A stretch of DNA of 64,000 nt from Kitasatospora sp. NBC_01246 (GCF_036226505.1 NZ_CP108484.1:1116001-1180000), one strand, 5' to 3'; positions 16,931-26,157 are shown, counted from the stretch's first letter. A program made the numbers and translations. The notes: generated from the sequence alone by a model not told the origin.

Positions 16931-18145
16931 TTGACGAGCACGCCCACCGCCCCCGCCCCGCTGCTGCCCGCCCCGCACGACGGCGTCTGCCCGTTCAGCC
17001 CGCCCCCCGTCTACACCGAGGCCGCCCGCGCGGGCACCGTCACCCGCGCCGCGCTGCTGGACGGCTCCTCCTGCTGGCTGGTGACCGGATACCACGAGGT
17101 CCGCTCGCTGCTCTCCGACCGCCGTTTCAGCGCGGACGTCCGCCGTCCGGAGTTCCCGTCCTTCACCCCCGGCCGGCGGGCAATCCTCGCCGCCAACCCC
17201 AACTTCCTCCGCCTCGACGACCCCGAGCACTCCCGGCTGCGCCGCATGGTCACCGGGGACTTCCTGGTCAAGCGGGTCGAGGCGATGCGCCCCGAGGTCC
17301 AGCAGATCGTCGACGAGGCCCTCGACAGCATGACCGCGTCCGGTGGCCCCGCCGACCTGGTCGGCGACTTCGCGCTGCCGGTGCCCTCCCTGGTGATCTG
17401 CCTGCTGCTGGGCGTCCCGTACGAGGACCGGCAGATGTTCCAGGAGCTCAGCCGCGTCCTGGTCAGCACCACGGTGGAGGAGGCCGAGGTGCGCCGGGCC
17501 CAGACCGAGCTGCTCGACTACCTCGGCGGCCTCGCCGCGCAGAAGCGGCGCCGCCCCGGCGACGACATCCTCAGCCGGCTCGCCGCCCGCGACGACCTCA
17601 GCCTCCGCGAGATCGCCGCCACCGGAATGCTGCTGCTGGTCGCCGGCCACGAGACCACCGCCAACATGATCGGGCTCTCCACCCTCCTGCTGCTGCGCCA
17701 CCCCGGGCAGGCCGCGCGGCTGACCGACCCGGCGGCCGTCCCCGGCGCGGTCGAGGAGCTGCTGCGCCACCTCACCATCATCCACATGGGGCTGCCCCGA
17801 CTGGCGCTGGAGGACGTCGAGCTGGGCGGCGTCCGGATCCGGGCCGGCGACGGGGTGGTCGCGATGCTCTCCACCGCCAACCGGGACGAGGAGCTCTTCG
17901 GCGCCCCGGGCCACCTCCCCGCCGACGAGCTGGACGTGGACCGGGACGCCCGGCGCCACCTCGCGTTCGGCTTCGGAGTGCACCAGTGCCTGGGCCAGCC
18001 GCTGGCCCGGGCGGAGCTCCAGATCGCCCTCGCCACGCTCTTCCACCGGCTGCCCGGGCTACGGCTCGCCGTGCCGGAGAGCGAGCTCACCTTCCGTTCG
18101 GACGCGTTCATCTACGGCCTGAAGGCGCTGCCGATCGCCTGGTGA
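16931..18145 (+). CDS. Cytochrome P450
   Basis: 404 residues from TTG 16931, with GAGGAG eight bases before it. All core motifs are present: I-helix oxygen-activation AGHETT (238-243), ExxR (E276-R279), and heme loop FGFGVHQCLG with Cys353 as the iron ligand. Soluble bacterial class I type, looking like the CYP105/107 group. It should hydroxylate or epoxidise a small molecule using electrons from the ferredoxin encoded just upstream. The substrate is unknown. The NRPS is 15 kb away with unrelated genes between, so a shared pathway is not supported. Confidence 0.93.
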   Translation: MTSTPTAPAPLLPAPHDGVCPFSPPPVYTEAARAGTVTRAALLDGSSCWLVTGYHEVRSLLSDRRFSADVRRPEFPSFTPGRRAILAANPNFLRLDDPEHSRLRRMVTGDFLVKRVEAMRPEVQQIVDEALDSMTASGGPADLVGDFALPVPSLVICLLLGVPYEDRQMFQELSRVLVSTTVEEAEVRRAQTELLDYLGGLAAQKRRRPGDDILSRLAARDDLSLREIAATGMLLLVAGHETTANMIGLSTLLLLRHPGQAARLTDPAAVPGAVEELLRHLTIIHMGLPRLALEDVELGGVRIRAGDGVVAMLSTANRDEELFGAPGHLPADELDVDRDARRHLAFGFGVHQCLGQPLARAELQIALATLFHRLPGLRLAVPESELTFRSDAFIYGLKALPIAW

Positions 18146-18431
18146 GACCCGCCACCGGAGCGGATCCGCGCCCCGGAACGGGCATGACGCGGGCGCGGCC
18201 GGGCAGAAGGGGTGACGCAGGCACCCGTCCGGTCCGGCCGATCCGGTCGGCCGCGACCGCGGAGCCCGGTCGGCCCCGGCGCACGGGGCTCCCGGGCTCG
18301 GTTGGCCGCGGCGCGGGCACCGAGGCAGGCTGGAGGGGCGAAGCAGGAGCCCGGCCCGGCGGCCGGCCCGCACCACGGCAGGCTGTGGTGCTCTCGGGCG
18401 ACCCCGGCCGGCCGAGGAGACGGAGCCCGCG
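18146..18431. other. P450 downstream region
   Basis: About 285 bases, GC-rich, with several short CCGGTCGGCC-like inverted pieces but no clean terminator and no gene. Confidence 0.4.
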
Positions 18432-18593
18432 ATGACCGATATGAGCGCACGGTCCGAGGTGAGCGTCGATCGGGAGGAGGACATCCGCGCGGCCGACCCC
18501 GAGGAGGGCATCACCTCGATGCAGAACCAGCACGCGCAGGACACCTCGCAGGCGGAGGGCGCACCTCCGGAGGAGCCCGAGGCGTACAGCTGA
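18432..18593 (+). CDS. Small acidic protein, unknown function
   Basis: 53 codons from ATG 18432, with GAGGAGA at 18414-18420. The product is strongly acidic and hydrophilic (VDREEDIRAADPEEGI, then QAEGAPPEEPEAYS), with no Cys and no membrane segment. Natural codon bias and good upstream signal support it. The second Met (codon 4) is an alternative start. Confidence 0.55.
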   Translation: MTDMSARSEVSVDREEDIRAADPEEGITSMQNQHAQDTSQAEGAPPEEPEAYS

Positions 18594-18701
18594 CCTTCCA
18601 GGACGAAGGATCTCCACGAGGCCGCCCGCCGGACGGGCGGCCTCCGCGACCGCGGGTGTCGCTGCCCGCTCGGCGGCGGCCCGGCGGGGAAGGATGGGCG
18701 C

Positions 18702-19058
18702 ATGAGCGAGCAGCAGCAGAGCGCATCGGCGGCGCAGGGCGCACGGCCGACCGGGAGGCCCGGGGACCCGCGGGCGTCCTGGGCCACCTGGACCACTCAG
18801 TCGATCATCAGCGGACCGGGCGGAGTCACCACCGCCGAGGTCGGCCCGATCTCCGGCGACCTCACCGTGCACACCACGTGGGTGGACGGCGAGGCCCGGC
18901 TGACCGTGCAGTACACCGGGGCGCTGGACTGGTACACCGTGGCCGGCAGCCCCGTGCCGGCGACGGACGAGATCACGGCGCGGGCGATCCACCAGGCCAT
19001 GGTCAACACCGTGAAGACCGGGCGCGGGGCCTCTGCCCCGCAGGCGCCCGGCGTCTGA
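18702..19058 (+). CDS. Hypothetical protein
   Basis: 118 residues. A Gln/Ser/Ala-rich start, then a compact beta-rich core (TAEVGPISGDLTVHTTW, EARLTVQYTGALDWYTV) and a helix (ITARAIHQAMVNTV). No signal peptide and no known motif recognised; it looks like a conserved streptomycete unknown. GGAAGGA precedes the ATG. It ends at a strong terminator. Confidence 0.65.
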   Translation: MSEQQQSASAAQGARPTGRPGDPRASWATWTTQSIISGPGGVTTAEVGPISGDLTVHTTWVDGEARLTVQYTGALDWYTVAGSPVPATDEITARAIHQAMVNTVKTGRGASAPQAPGV

Positions 19059-19062
19059 GGCG

Positions 19063-19116
19063 CACACGGGGGTGACCCCGCTCCCGGGTGCCCGGGAGTG
19101 GGGTCACCCCCGTGTG
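19063..19116. terminator. Strong bidirectional terminator, 26-bp stem
   Basis: Arms 19063-19088 and 19091-19116 pair over 26 bases with one G-T wobble and a two-base centre. It sits between the convergent genes ending at 19058 and 19138. Confidence 0.85.
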
Positions 19117-19137
19117 GCGTTCCCCGACGCGAGTCGC

Positions 19138-20031
19138 TCAGGGCCGCGGCTCGCCCCGCTCGCCCTTCAGCGGCGGGGCCGCGGCGGCCCAGTACGCGCG
19201 GTCCGCCGTGCTGCGCCGGTGCCTGAGGTCCTCCCGGACCTCCTTGGCGAGCTTGCGGGTGTCACGCTGGTTGACGGTGGCGCCGATGCCTGCCCCCACC
19301 AGCAGTGGGATCAGCGAGGGCAGGCGGCGCAGCGTACTGCGGGTGAGCCGTTTGCGGACCTGCTGACGGACCTCGGAGCCGAGCGCCATCGCGGCGAACC
19401 CGGCCGGCTTCACCAGCAGCGTCGCGTCGATGCCCCGGCGGTTGGCCCAGGCCGCCACGTAGGCGGAGGCCCGCTGGGTGGCCGTGCCCTGGGCCGCGAG
19501 GCCGTACACCTCGTGCAGTTCGGCGATCAGCTTGATCTCGACGGCCGCCACGGCGAGCGTCTCGGCGGCGATCTCCAGCGCCATCGCCGGCGGCACGGGC
19601 AACATCGCCGCGGCCCCGACGCCCGCGCCGAGCGCGCCGGAGGCGCGGCTGGCGCCGCTGACCAGCAGGTCGGCCAGCCGCTCGGGGTCGGCCGCGTCCG
19701 GGTGCTGGGCGCGCAGGGTGGTCAGGCTCCGGACCGGGATGCGCGGCGCGGCCTGCATCAGCTGGTCGGCGAGGGCCCGGCCGCCGTAGGCGGCACCCTT
19801 CGCGGCGGCCAGGCCGCCGCTGCCGAGCCGCCGGGAGACGGACCCGAGCAGGGCCGTGGCCCGGCGCTTGTCGCGCTCCGCGCGGTACTCGGCGAGCTGC
19901 CCGGCGGGCCCGCCCTCGACGCCGGGGGCGGGCCGTTCCAGTTGTTCGACGAGGTCCGCCAGTTCCTCGGCGACCTGTTCGGGGGCGGGCTCCGGCTGCC
20001 GGGAGCGTCCCGGTCTCCTGAAGATTGCCAT
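19138..20031 (-). CDS. EcsC-family protein
   Basis: 297 residues. The C-terminal half has hydrophobic helices with small residues (GASRASGALGAGVGAAAMLP, IPLLVGAGIGATVNQRDT) ending in RKLAKEVREDL, as in EcsC-like proteins. The N-terminus is charged and Pro-rich. The family name comes from a Bacillus ABC-transporter locus but its molecular role is unknown. It is followed upstream on the same strand by the DUF427 gene, 36 bases away, so co-transcription is possible. Confidence 0.65.
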   Translation of the reverse strand: MAIFRRPGRSRQPEPAPEQVAEELADLVEQLERPAPGVEGGPAGQLAEYRAERDKRRATALLGSVSRRLGSGGLAAAKGAAYGGRALADQLMQAAPRIPVRSLTTLRAQHPDAADPERLADLLVSGASRASGALGAGVGAAAMLPVPPAMALEIAAETLAVAAVEIKLIAELHEVYGLAAQGTATQRASAYVAAWANRRGIDATLLVKPAGFAAMALGSEVRQQVRKRLTRSTLRRLPSLIPLLVGAGIGATVNQRDTRKLAKEVREDLRHRRSTADRAYWAAAAPPLKGERGEPRP

Positions 20032-20067
20032 GCTCTGCGGTTACCCGGTGAACCGCGGAGGTACGCG

Positions 20068-20352
20068 CTATTCGGTGATCTCCACCCCGCGCCAGAAGGC
20101 CACCCGGCCGCGGACGTGCTCAGCGTCCGGCAGCGGGTCGCGGTAGTACCAGGCCGCGTCGGGGTTGAGCTGGCCGTTGATGTCCAGCGTGTAGTACTCG
20201 GCGGTGCCCTTCCAGCCGCAGACGGTGGTGGTGTCGGACGGGCGCAGGTACTCCGCGCGCACGGATTCGGCCGGGAAGTAGTGGTTGCCCTCGACCACGG
20301 TGGTGTCGTCGCTCTCGGCGACGACCGTGCCCTGCCAACTCGCTGTAGTCAT
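20068..20352 (-). CDS. DUF427 domain protein
   Basis: 94 residues, the typical size. The family signature is clear: TTTVCGWKGTAEYYTLDING followed by NPDAAWYYRDP and RGRVAFWRGVEI. DUF427 is a small all-beta fold of unknown function, common in actinobacteria. ATG at 20352. Confidence 0.85.
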   Translation of the reverse strand: MTTASWQGTVVAESDDTTVVEGNHYFPAESVRAEYLRPSDTTTVCGWKGTAEYYTLDINGQLNPDAAWYYRDPLPDAEHVRGRVAFWRGVEITE

Positions 20353-20453
20353 GAGCCGATTCTGCCCGAGGCCGCGAGGGGACAACCGGCCGGGCGTGAC
20401 CCGGCCCGCCGCCGGCGCGGTCCGGTGGGCCGCAGGCGGCGGAGGGCTCCCCG

Positions 20454-20690
20454 CTACGGCAGTGGTTCGGCGTGCACCGGGAAGTGCGGGGACTGGTGCC
20501 CCCCGCTGGCGAGCATCCGGACCTCGCCCGAGTCGCTGATCTCGGCCCGGACGATGCCCGTGGCGTCCTCGTAGACGGGGTGGCCGCCGGGACCGGTCGT
20601 ACTGGTGCGGGAGACCACGACCACGTCCTGCGGGGCCTGGGTGCCGGGCGTGCCCGGGAAGGTCAGTACGTAACGGTTCGCGGGGTTCAT
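20454..20690 (-). CDS. Small conserved protein, possibly DUF6296 family
   Basis: 78 residues with GGAG before ATG 20690. Core TGPGGHPVYEDATGIVRAEI followed by EVRMLASGGHQ. I recall this pattern from the DUF6296 family, found mainly in Kitasatospora, but cannot confirm it. No membrane segment; function unknown. Confidence 0.55.
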   Translation of the reverse strand: MNPANRYVLTFPGTPGTQAPQDVVVVSRTSTTGPGGHPVYEDATGIVRAEISDSGEVRMLASGGHQSPHFPVHAEPLP

Positions 20691-20788
20691 CGCCGATCTC
20701 CTCGGTCCACCTGGTCCCAGCTGTCCCTGGCGCCCATGCTGCCCCTACAGGTCTGCGCCGGGCCGACCGGCGGCTTCCCGCCGTCGGA

Positions 20789-21025
20789 TCAGGCGGCGGC
20801 CCCCGTGGTCCGGGCGGGAGCGCCGCGGACCTCCAACTCGTCGAGCAATCGGGCGGTGGCCTCGGCGACGGCTTCCACGGCGCGGTCGAAGGCCTCCTGG
20901 TTGTGCGCCGCCGGGGCGCGGAACCCCGACACCTTCCGCACGTACTGGAGGGCGGCCGCGTGGAAGTCCTCATCGGAGGCGTCCGGCGTCACGGGCGGTC
21001 TCAACGTCTTGATACTGCGGCACAT
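20789..21025 (-). CDS. DUF2277 domain protein
   Basis: 78 residues from ATG 21025. Begins MCRSIKTLRPP and contains AALQYVRKVSGFRAPAAHNQ, the diagnostic core of DUF2277, then a helix ending LLDELEVRG. The MCRSIK start shows that the upstream frame to 21067 is not used. Conserved CRSIK and R/K residues hint at nucleic-acid or anion binding, but no function is known. Confidence 0.88.
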   Translation of the reverse strand: MCRSIKTLRPPVTPDASDEDFHAAALQYVRKVSGFRAPAAHNQEAFDRAVEAVAEATARLLDELEVRGAPARTTGAAA

Positions 21026-21278
21026 GACCCCAGTCTCGCGCGCGGGGGCGCCGCTGGCGACCCCCATGTGTCACCGTCCGGCCATGGGCGGCACCTGGTG
21101 GGGTCATCCGATCGGATTAGGATTTCGCCCAGACGAATTGCCCGTCATCCCCGCGCCGCCCCGCTCCCCCACCCCGCCCCCACCGGGTCGCCCCGCCCGG
21201 TCACCTGTCTGCACCGGCCCGACGACCGTGCCGGACCCCCTGCCCGGCTCCCGCCCGGGCGTCACCCCGGAGTCCCCC

Positions 21279-22499
21279 TTGCCACTCGCGCTGGTCGCCC
21301 TGGCCGTCACCGCGTTCGCCATCGGCACCACCGAATTCGCCGCCATGGGGTTGCTGCCCCAGGTCGCCGAGAACCTCCACGTCTCCATCCCCCAGGCGGG
21401 GTGGCTGATCTCCGCCTACGCCATCGGCGTGGTGATCGGCGCACCGCTGCTCACCGCGCTCGCCGCCGGACGGCCTCGCAAGCCCGTGCTGGTCGCGCTG
21501 GCCGGCCTCTTCGCGACCGGCAACCTGCTCTGCGCGATCGCGCCCGACTTCTGGTCGCTGGCGGCGGCCCGGTTGATCACCGGGCTGCCGCACGGGGCGT
21601 TCTTCGGCGCCGGGGCGGTCGCGGCCGCCGAGCTGGTCGCCCCGCACCGGCGGGCCCGGGCGGTCGCCGTGATGTTCTCGGGCCTGACCGTCGCCAACAT
21701 CGTCGGGGTCCCGGCCGCGACCCTGCTCGGCCAGCACCTCGGCTGGCGGGCCACCATGCTGGTGGTGGTCGCGATCGGCGCGCTCGGCACCGTCGCCATC
21801 GCGCGGCTGGTACCCCAGCTGCCCACACCCGCGCAGTCCGGCCTCCGGCACGAGCTGGGGGCGTTCCGCAGCGGACAGCTCTGGCTGGCCCTCGGCACGG
21901 TGGTGTTCGGCTGCGGGGGATTCTTCGCCTGCTACAGCTACATCACCCCCCTGCTCACCGAGGTCTCCGGCTACGCCACCGGATCGGTGACGCTGGTGCT
22001 GGCGCTGTTCGGGGTGGGCATGACGATCGGCAACGTGCTGGGCGGCATCGCCGCCGACCGCGCGCTGCGGCCGACCCTCTGCGCCGCCTTCCTGCTGCTC
22101 GCCGCCACCCTGGCGCTCTTCGGGGTGACCGCCCGCACCGAGTGGTCGGCCGCACTGACGGTGGTGCTGGTCGGGCTCTTCGGCTTCGCGATCGTCCCGG
22201 CCGTGCAGACCCTGGTCCTGCAGAAGGCCCGCAACGCCCCGACCCTCGCCTCGGCGACCGTGCAGGGCGCGTTCAACCTGGCCAACGCCCAGGGCGCGTA
22301 CTTCGGCGGCCTGGCCCTGGACGCCGGGCTCGGCTGGACGTCGCCGACCCTGGTCGGCTCGGGCCTCGCCGCCTCGGGTGCGGTGATCGCGGTGATCGCC
22401 TGGGCCGCCGACCGCCGCCGCCCCGGGACGGCCGCCCCGGTACCGGTCCCGGCCCTCGGTCACCCCCTGCCCACCGCCGAGGCAGTCGCCCGCACCTGA
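21279..22499 (+). CDS. MFS drug/sugar efflux transporter, AraJ/YdhP type
   Basis: 406 residues from TTG 21279, with GGAG seven bases upstream. Twelve predicted transmembrane helices starting immediately (LALVALAVTAFAIGTTEFAA). The GTTEFAAMGLLP segment and PHGAFFGAGAVAA are typical of the DHA1-type AraJ/YdhP/YdeR exporters. Frames extending upstream to 20472 are non-coding. It should export small hydrophobic compounds or sugars by proton antiport; the substrate is unknown. Monocistronic. Confidence 0.85.
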   Translation: MPLALVALAVTAFAIGTTEFAAMGLLPQVAENLHVSIPQAGWLISAYAIGVVIGAPLLTALAAGRPRKPVLVALAGLFATGNLLCAIAPDFWSLAAARLITGLPHGAFFGAGAVAAAELVAPHRRARAVAVMFSGLTVANIVGVPAATLLGQHLGWRATMLVVVAIGALGTVAIARLVPQLPTPAQSGLRHELGAFRSGQLWLALGTVVFGCGGFFACYSYITPLLTEVSGYATGSVTLVLALFGVGMTIGNVLGGIAADRALRPTLCAAFLLLAATLALFGVTARTEWSAALTVVLVGLFGFAIVPAVQTLVLQKARNAPTLASATVQGAFNLANAQGAYFGGLALDAGLGWTSPTLVGSGLAASGAVIAVIAWAADRRRPGTAAPVPVPALGHPLPTAEAVART

Positions 22500-22561
22500 C
22501 CGGCCGGGCGGGGGCGCGCCGGGCGAGGCGCCGCACCCGATGGCCTCGCCCCGTTCGACGC

Positions 22562-23104
22562 CTACGCCGTCCGACGCTCCACCGGCTCGATCTTCCGGTG
22601 GGCGTCGGCCAGGAGGCGGTAGCCCTCGCCGTTGAAGGTGACGCCCGCCCGCTCCTCCTCGGTCAGCTCGCGCCGGATCCTGGCCGGCACCCCGGCGACC
22701 AGGGAGCCCGCCGGCACCTCCATGCCCTGCGGGACCACGGCCCCGGCCGCGACCAGCGAACCGGCCCCGATCCGGGCGCCGTTCAGCACCGTGGAGTTCA
22801 TCCCGACCAGCACGTCGTCCTCGATCACGCAGCCGTGCAGGACAGCGTTGTGGCCGACCGAGATCCGCTCGCCGATCACCAGCGGGAAGCCCAGGTCCGC
22901 GTGCAGCGTGCAGTTGTCCTGGATGTTGCTGCCCGCGCCGACCGTGATCGCCTCGGCGTCGCCGCGGATCACCGCGCCGTACCAGACGCTCGCCCCGGCG
23001 CCGACCGTGACCGACCCGACCACGACCGCGTTGGGTGCGACGAAGGCGGTCGGGTCGATGTCGGGCACCCGGTCCCCGACTGCGGCGATCAGCGGCTCTG
23101 CCAT
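22562..23104 (-). CDS. Gamma-carbonic-anhydrase-like hexapeptide-repeat protein (YrdA/PaaY type)
   Basis: 180 residues from ATG 23104, preceded by AGGAGGACGAG. Left-handed beta-helix repeats run from about residue 20 to 140 (NAVVVGSVTVGAGASVWYG, GDAEAITVGAGSNIQDNC, GHNAVLHGC). The zinc-ligand pattern H(A)...GHxxxxH is present (TLHADLG, VGHNAVLHG). A C-terminal helix carries RRELTEEER. Family members are trimeric and metal-binding, with carbonic anhydrase or thioesterase-like roles. Confidence 0.85.
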   Translation of the reverse strand: MAEPLIAAVGDRVPDIDPTAFVAPNAVVVGSVTVGAGASVWYGAVIRGDAEAITVGAGSNIQDNCTLHADLGFPLVIGERISVGHNAVLHGCVIEDDVLVGMNSTVLNGARIGAGSLVAAGAVVPQGMEVPAGSLVAGVPARIRRELTEEERAGVTFNGEGYRLLADAHRKIEPVERRTA

Positions 23105-23202
23105 GTCTCGTCCTCCTGGCGACAATCGACCGTCATGTGCCGGTCATGATGGCACCCCGGTCGTGGGCCGCCCCCAGCACCCCGGTGATCGCGCCGGGGA
23201 GG

Positions 23203-24546
23203 TCACCGGACCACGCCGGTGGCCGCGAGGGTGCCGGTCGCCGTGGGCGGGGTGGGCGGGGTGGCCGCGGTGGCCGGGTGGGTGTCGCAGAGGGCGGTGG
23301 CGACCAGGGCTTCGACGGTGGCGTTGGCCGCCGGGAGGTCGGAGAGGTCGTACGGGTTGACGGAGGCCGTGAACTGTCGCCGGCCGTCCGAGGCCCCGTA
23401 CATCAGGGTGGTGTAGCCCGGGATTCCGCCGCTGTGGCCCCAGTACTCGCCGCAGGCCGTCGACGTCCGCTGGAGGCCGAGGCCGTACTCGGCGGGACCG
23501 CTCTGCGGGGTGGTCCGCTTCATCTCGGCGAGTTGGGCCGGGGCGAGCAGCCGCCCGCCGAGCAGGGCGGAGACGAACCGGGCGAGGTCGGTGGTGGTGG
23601 AGATCCCGGCCCCCGACGCACCGGCCATGCTCGGGTCGAGCAGGGTGACGTCCGCCGGTCCGGAGGCGAGCTTGTAGTAGCCGTGGGCGTGCGGGCCGGG
23701 GACGAAGGGCGAGTTGAGCGGCATCGAGGTACCGGTCAGGCCGAGCGGGCGGATGATCCGGCGCTGGACCTCGTCGGCCCAGCCGCGGCCGGTGAGGCGC
23801 TCGATCAGCATCCCGATCACCACGTAGTTGGTGTTGGAGTAGTGCCAGCCCTGCCCGGGGGCGAAGTACGGGGGGTGCTGGGCGGCGAGGCCGACGAGCT
23901 CCCCCGGCGCGTACGGGCGCCAGCGGCCGACGTCGAGCCACTGCTGCAGGGCGGCGGGGTCCTCGTCGAAGGAGAAGGACGGGTCCTCGGTGTAGTTGAA
24001 CAGGCCGCTGGTGTGGTTCAGCAGTTGGCGGACGGTGATCTGCCCGCCGTTCGGCACCACGCCGGGCAGGCGGCTCTCCACCGGGTCGTCCAGGCCGACC
24101 CGGTGCTCCGCCACGAGCTGCAGGACCACCGTCGCCACGAAGGTCTTGGTGACGCTGCCGATCCGGAACCGGCCGTCGGCGGTGGCCGGGGCGCCGGTGG
24201 CGAAGTCGGCCGTCCCGGCCGCGCCCTTCCAGACCGTGCGCCCGCGCTCGGCGACCAGCCCCAGCGCGGCGGAGGCGCCGCCCTGGGCCACCGGCCCGCG
24301 CACGGCCGCGTCCAGCGCCGCCCGGTCGACCCGGTCGATGCCGCCGTCGGCCACCGGCCGTCCGGACCCGGGCGCGGCGCCCTGGGCACCCGCGACGGGG
24401 GCGAGGGCCCCCACCAGGCCGGCGCCGGCCAGCGCGACCGCCACCGCCCGTACGGCCAGCCCCCGCCGTCGCCGCCCCCGGTCCCGCCCGCCTTCCGGGC
24501 CCGTCCACTCCGCCCGGCCCGCCCGATCCCTCGTCGTTCCCGTCAT
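23203..24546 (-). CDS. Serine hydrolase, class C beta-lactamase/D-alanyl-D-alanine carboxypeptidase family, exported
   Basis: 447 residues from ATG 24546 with GGAGGG upstream. Arg-rich N-terminus then a signal or anchor helix (AVAVALAGAGLVGALAPVAG). Active-site motifs: SVTKT (SxxK), YSNTNY (YxN) and HSGGIPG (HxG). This is the penicillin-binding-protein-like esterase/DD-peptidase fold, acting outside the membrane. The C-terminal Thr/Pro-rich tail is short. Typical secreted streptomycete member; not necessarily a resistance enzyme. Confidence 0.87.
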   Translation of the reverse strand: MTGTTRDRAGRAEWTGPEGGRDRGRRRRGLAVRAVAVALAGAGLVGALAPVAGAQGAAPGSGRPVADGGIDRVDRAALDAAVRGPVAQGGASAALGLVAERGRTVWKGAAGTADFATGAPATADGRFRIGSVTKTFVATVVLQLVAEHRVGLDDPVESRLPGVVPNGGQITVRQLLNHTSGLFNYTEDPSFSFDEDPAALQQWLDVGRWRPYAPGELVGLAAQHPPYFAPGQGWHYSNTNYVVIGMLIERLTGRGWADEVQRRIIRPLGLTGTSMPLNSPFVPGPHAHGYYKLASGPADVTLLDPSMAGASGAGISTTTDLARFVSALLGGRLLAPAQLAEMKRTTPQSGPAEYGLGLQRTSTACGEYWGHSGGIPGYTTLMYGASDGRRQFTASVNPYDLSDLPAANATVEALVATALCDTHPATAATPPTPPTATGTLAATGVVR

Positions 24547-24734
24547 GCCGCCGCCCTCCGGTGTCCGAACGGGCGGACTTTCCACAACATCCGCCCCGGT
24601 CCTGTCGACTGACACTCTGACAGCGGGGGGAGACGTACACGTCCGACCCAGGTCCCGAGCCTCTCCACCGCTGGTCCGATCTTCCGTCGGCGTGTCGCTC
24701 CACCCACAGGCGGAACAGGACCCTGACAGGCTGA

Positions 24735-24770
24735 GGGGCACCCCTCCGCCCCAGGGCGGAGGGGTGCCCC
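24735..24770. terminator. Perfect 17-bp hairpin
   Basis: Arms 24735-24751 and 24754-24770 are perfect complements (GGGGCACCCCTCCGCCC). It lies 14 bases past the stop of the minus-strand PfpI gene. Confidence 0.8.
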
Positions 24771-24784
24771 CGGGTCCGTCAGGG

Positions 24785-25351
24785 TCAGGCCAGCGGGGCC
24801 TTGACCCGGAGGACCTCGATGAAGGCGCGGATCCAGGCGGGGTGGTCGGGCCAGGCGCGGGCCGAGACGACCACGCCGTCGACGACCGCCTCGCCGTCGA
24901 CGTACTCGGCGCCCGCGGCGGCCACGTCGGGCTCCAGGGCCGGGTAGGCGGCGCTGCGGCGGCCGGAGAGCACGCCGGCGGCCGCGGTGATCAGCGGGCC
25001 GTGGCAGATCTGCGCCACCGGCTTGTCGGCGTCGAAGAAGTGCCGGACGATCCGCTGCACGTCGGCGTTGTTCCGCAGGTACTCGGGGGCACGGCCGCCG
25101 GGGATGACCAGGGCGACGTACTCGGCCGGGTCCACGTCCGCGACGGCGAGGTCGGCGGGCCAGGTGTAACCGGGCTTCTCCGTGTAGGTGTCGTAGCCGT
25201 CGACGAAGTCGTGGACCACGAACTGGAGCCGCTTCTTCGTCGGCGCCGCGATGTCGACCTCGTAGCCCTCCTCCAGCAGCCGCTGGTAGGGGTAGAACAC
25301 CTCCAGCGACTCCGCGGCATCACCGGTGACGAGCAGGACCTTCGATGTCAT
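24785..25351 (-). CDS. DJ-1/PfpI-family protein
   Basis: 188 residues from ATG 25351, with GGAGGG nine bases upstream. Class I glutamine-amidotransferase-like fold: KVLLVTGDAAESLE at the start, ALVIPGG(R)APEYLR, and the nucleophile elbow QICHGPLITAA with the reactive Cys. VDGVVVSARAWPDHPAWIRA closes the domain. Such proteins act as glyoxalases, deglycase-like enzymes or chaperones. Length and motif are complete. Confidence 0.88.
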   Translation of the reverse strand: MTSKVLLVTGDAAESLEVFYPYQRLLEEGYEVDIAAPTKKRLQFVVHDFVDGYDTYTEKPGYTWPADLAVADVDPAEYVALVIPGGRAPEYLRNNADVQRIVRHFFDADKPVAQICHGPLITAAAGVLSGRRSAAYPALEPDVAAAGAEYVDGEAVVDGVVVSARAWPDHPAWIRAFIEVLRVKAPLA

Positions 25352-25608
25352 CGCCGACATCCCTCCATGTGATCGGTCGTCAGACATGGTGCTGGCCCGC
25401 GCCGGTGGCGGCCGGGGCGGGCCGGGAACAACCTCCCGCACCCGGCCGGGCCGCCGCAACGGGGCACACCGCTCGCACACCCGGCGCGTGACGCGTGGCA
25501 CGCGCCATGGGCGAGCCGTGTGCGCCGTCGCCAGGGCCTACGCGCCCCTTCCCGGGCGGCCCCTAGACTCCCTGGTACCCAGGTCAGCCCATGAAGGGAG
25601 TCCGCACG

Positions 25609-26157
25609 ATGTCGGACCGCACCAGCTACCTCGTCCTACCCGGCTACCAGGGTTCCGGGCCCGCCCACTGGCAGACCCGGTGGGAGGAGGCCGACCCGGC
25701 GGCCTTCCGGCGCGTCCAGCAGGAGGACTGGGACTTCCCTGAGCCGGACGCCTGGGTGGCCGCCCTCGATGCCGCGATCGCCACCGCGGCGGCCGACGGG
25801 CCGGTCGTCCTGGTGGCACACAGCCTCGGGTGCGTCGCGGTGGCCCGCTGGGCGGCCTCGGCCGCCGCCGGACGGACCGCCGCCGTCCGGGGTGCGTTGC
25901 TGGTCGCACCCGCCGACATCGACAACGCCGACGTCCCGGCGCTCGCGGGCTTCCGCCCGGTGACCCTGGAGCGCCTGCCCTTCCGCTCGCTGGTGGTCTC
26001 CAGCACCGACGACCCCTGGGTCACGCCGGAGCGTGCCCGCGCCTTCGCCGAGGCGTGGGGCGCCCGGTACGTGGAGCCCGGCGCCCACGGACATCTCAAC
26101 GCCGACTCCGGGCTCGGTGACTGGCCGGACGGCCGGAAGCTGCTCGCCGAGCTCTGA
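25609..26157 (+). CDS. Alpha/beta hydrolase, RBBP9/YdeN type
   Basis: 182 residues. Nucleophile elbow AHSLGC (Ser72), acid in SSTDDPW (Asp134 or 135), and catalytic His162 in GAHGHLNADSG, the conserved RBBP9/YdeN ending. Begins with LVLPGYQGSGPAHWQ, also diagnostic. ATG 25609 has GGGAG eight bases upstream; ATG 25591 is a weaker option. A -10-like TAGACT at 25564 lies upstream. A small intracellular serine hydrolase of unknown substrate. Confidence 0.86.
   Translation: MSDRTSYLVLPGYQGSGPAHWQTRWEEADPAAFRRVQQEDWDFPEPDAWVAALDAAIATAAADGPVVLVAHSLGCVAVARWAASAAAGRTAAVRGALLVAPADIDNADVPALAGFRPVTLERLPFRSLVVSSTDDPWVTPERARAFAEAWGARYVEPGAHGHLNADSGLGDWPDGRKLLAEL

Noticed and set aside
1..18145. NRPS, ferredoxin and P450 as one biosynthetic cluster
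   Set aside because: Fifteen kilobases of unrelated genes lie between, with opposite orientations and no other biosynthetic or transport genes.
23203..24546. Beta-lactam resistance gene
   Set aside because: The SxxK/YxN/HxG set is shared by carboxypeptidases and esterases; nothing points specifically to antibiotic hydrolysis.
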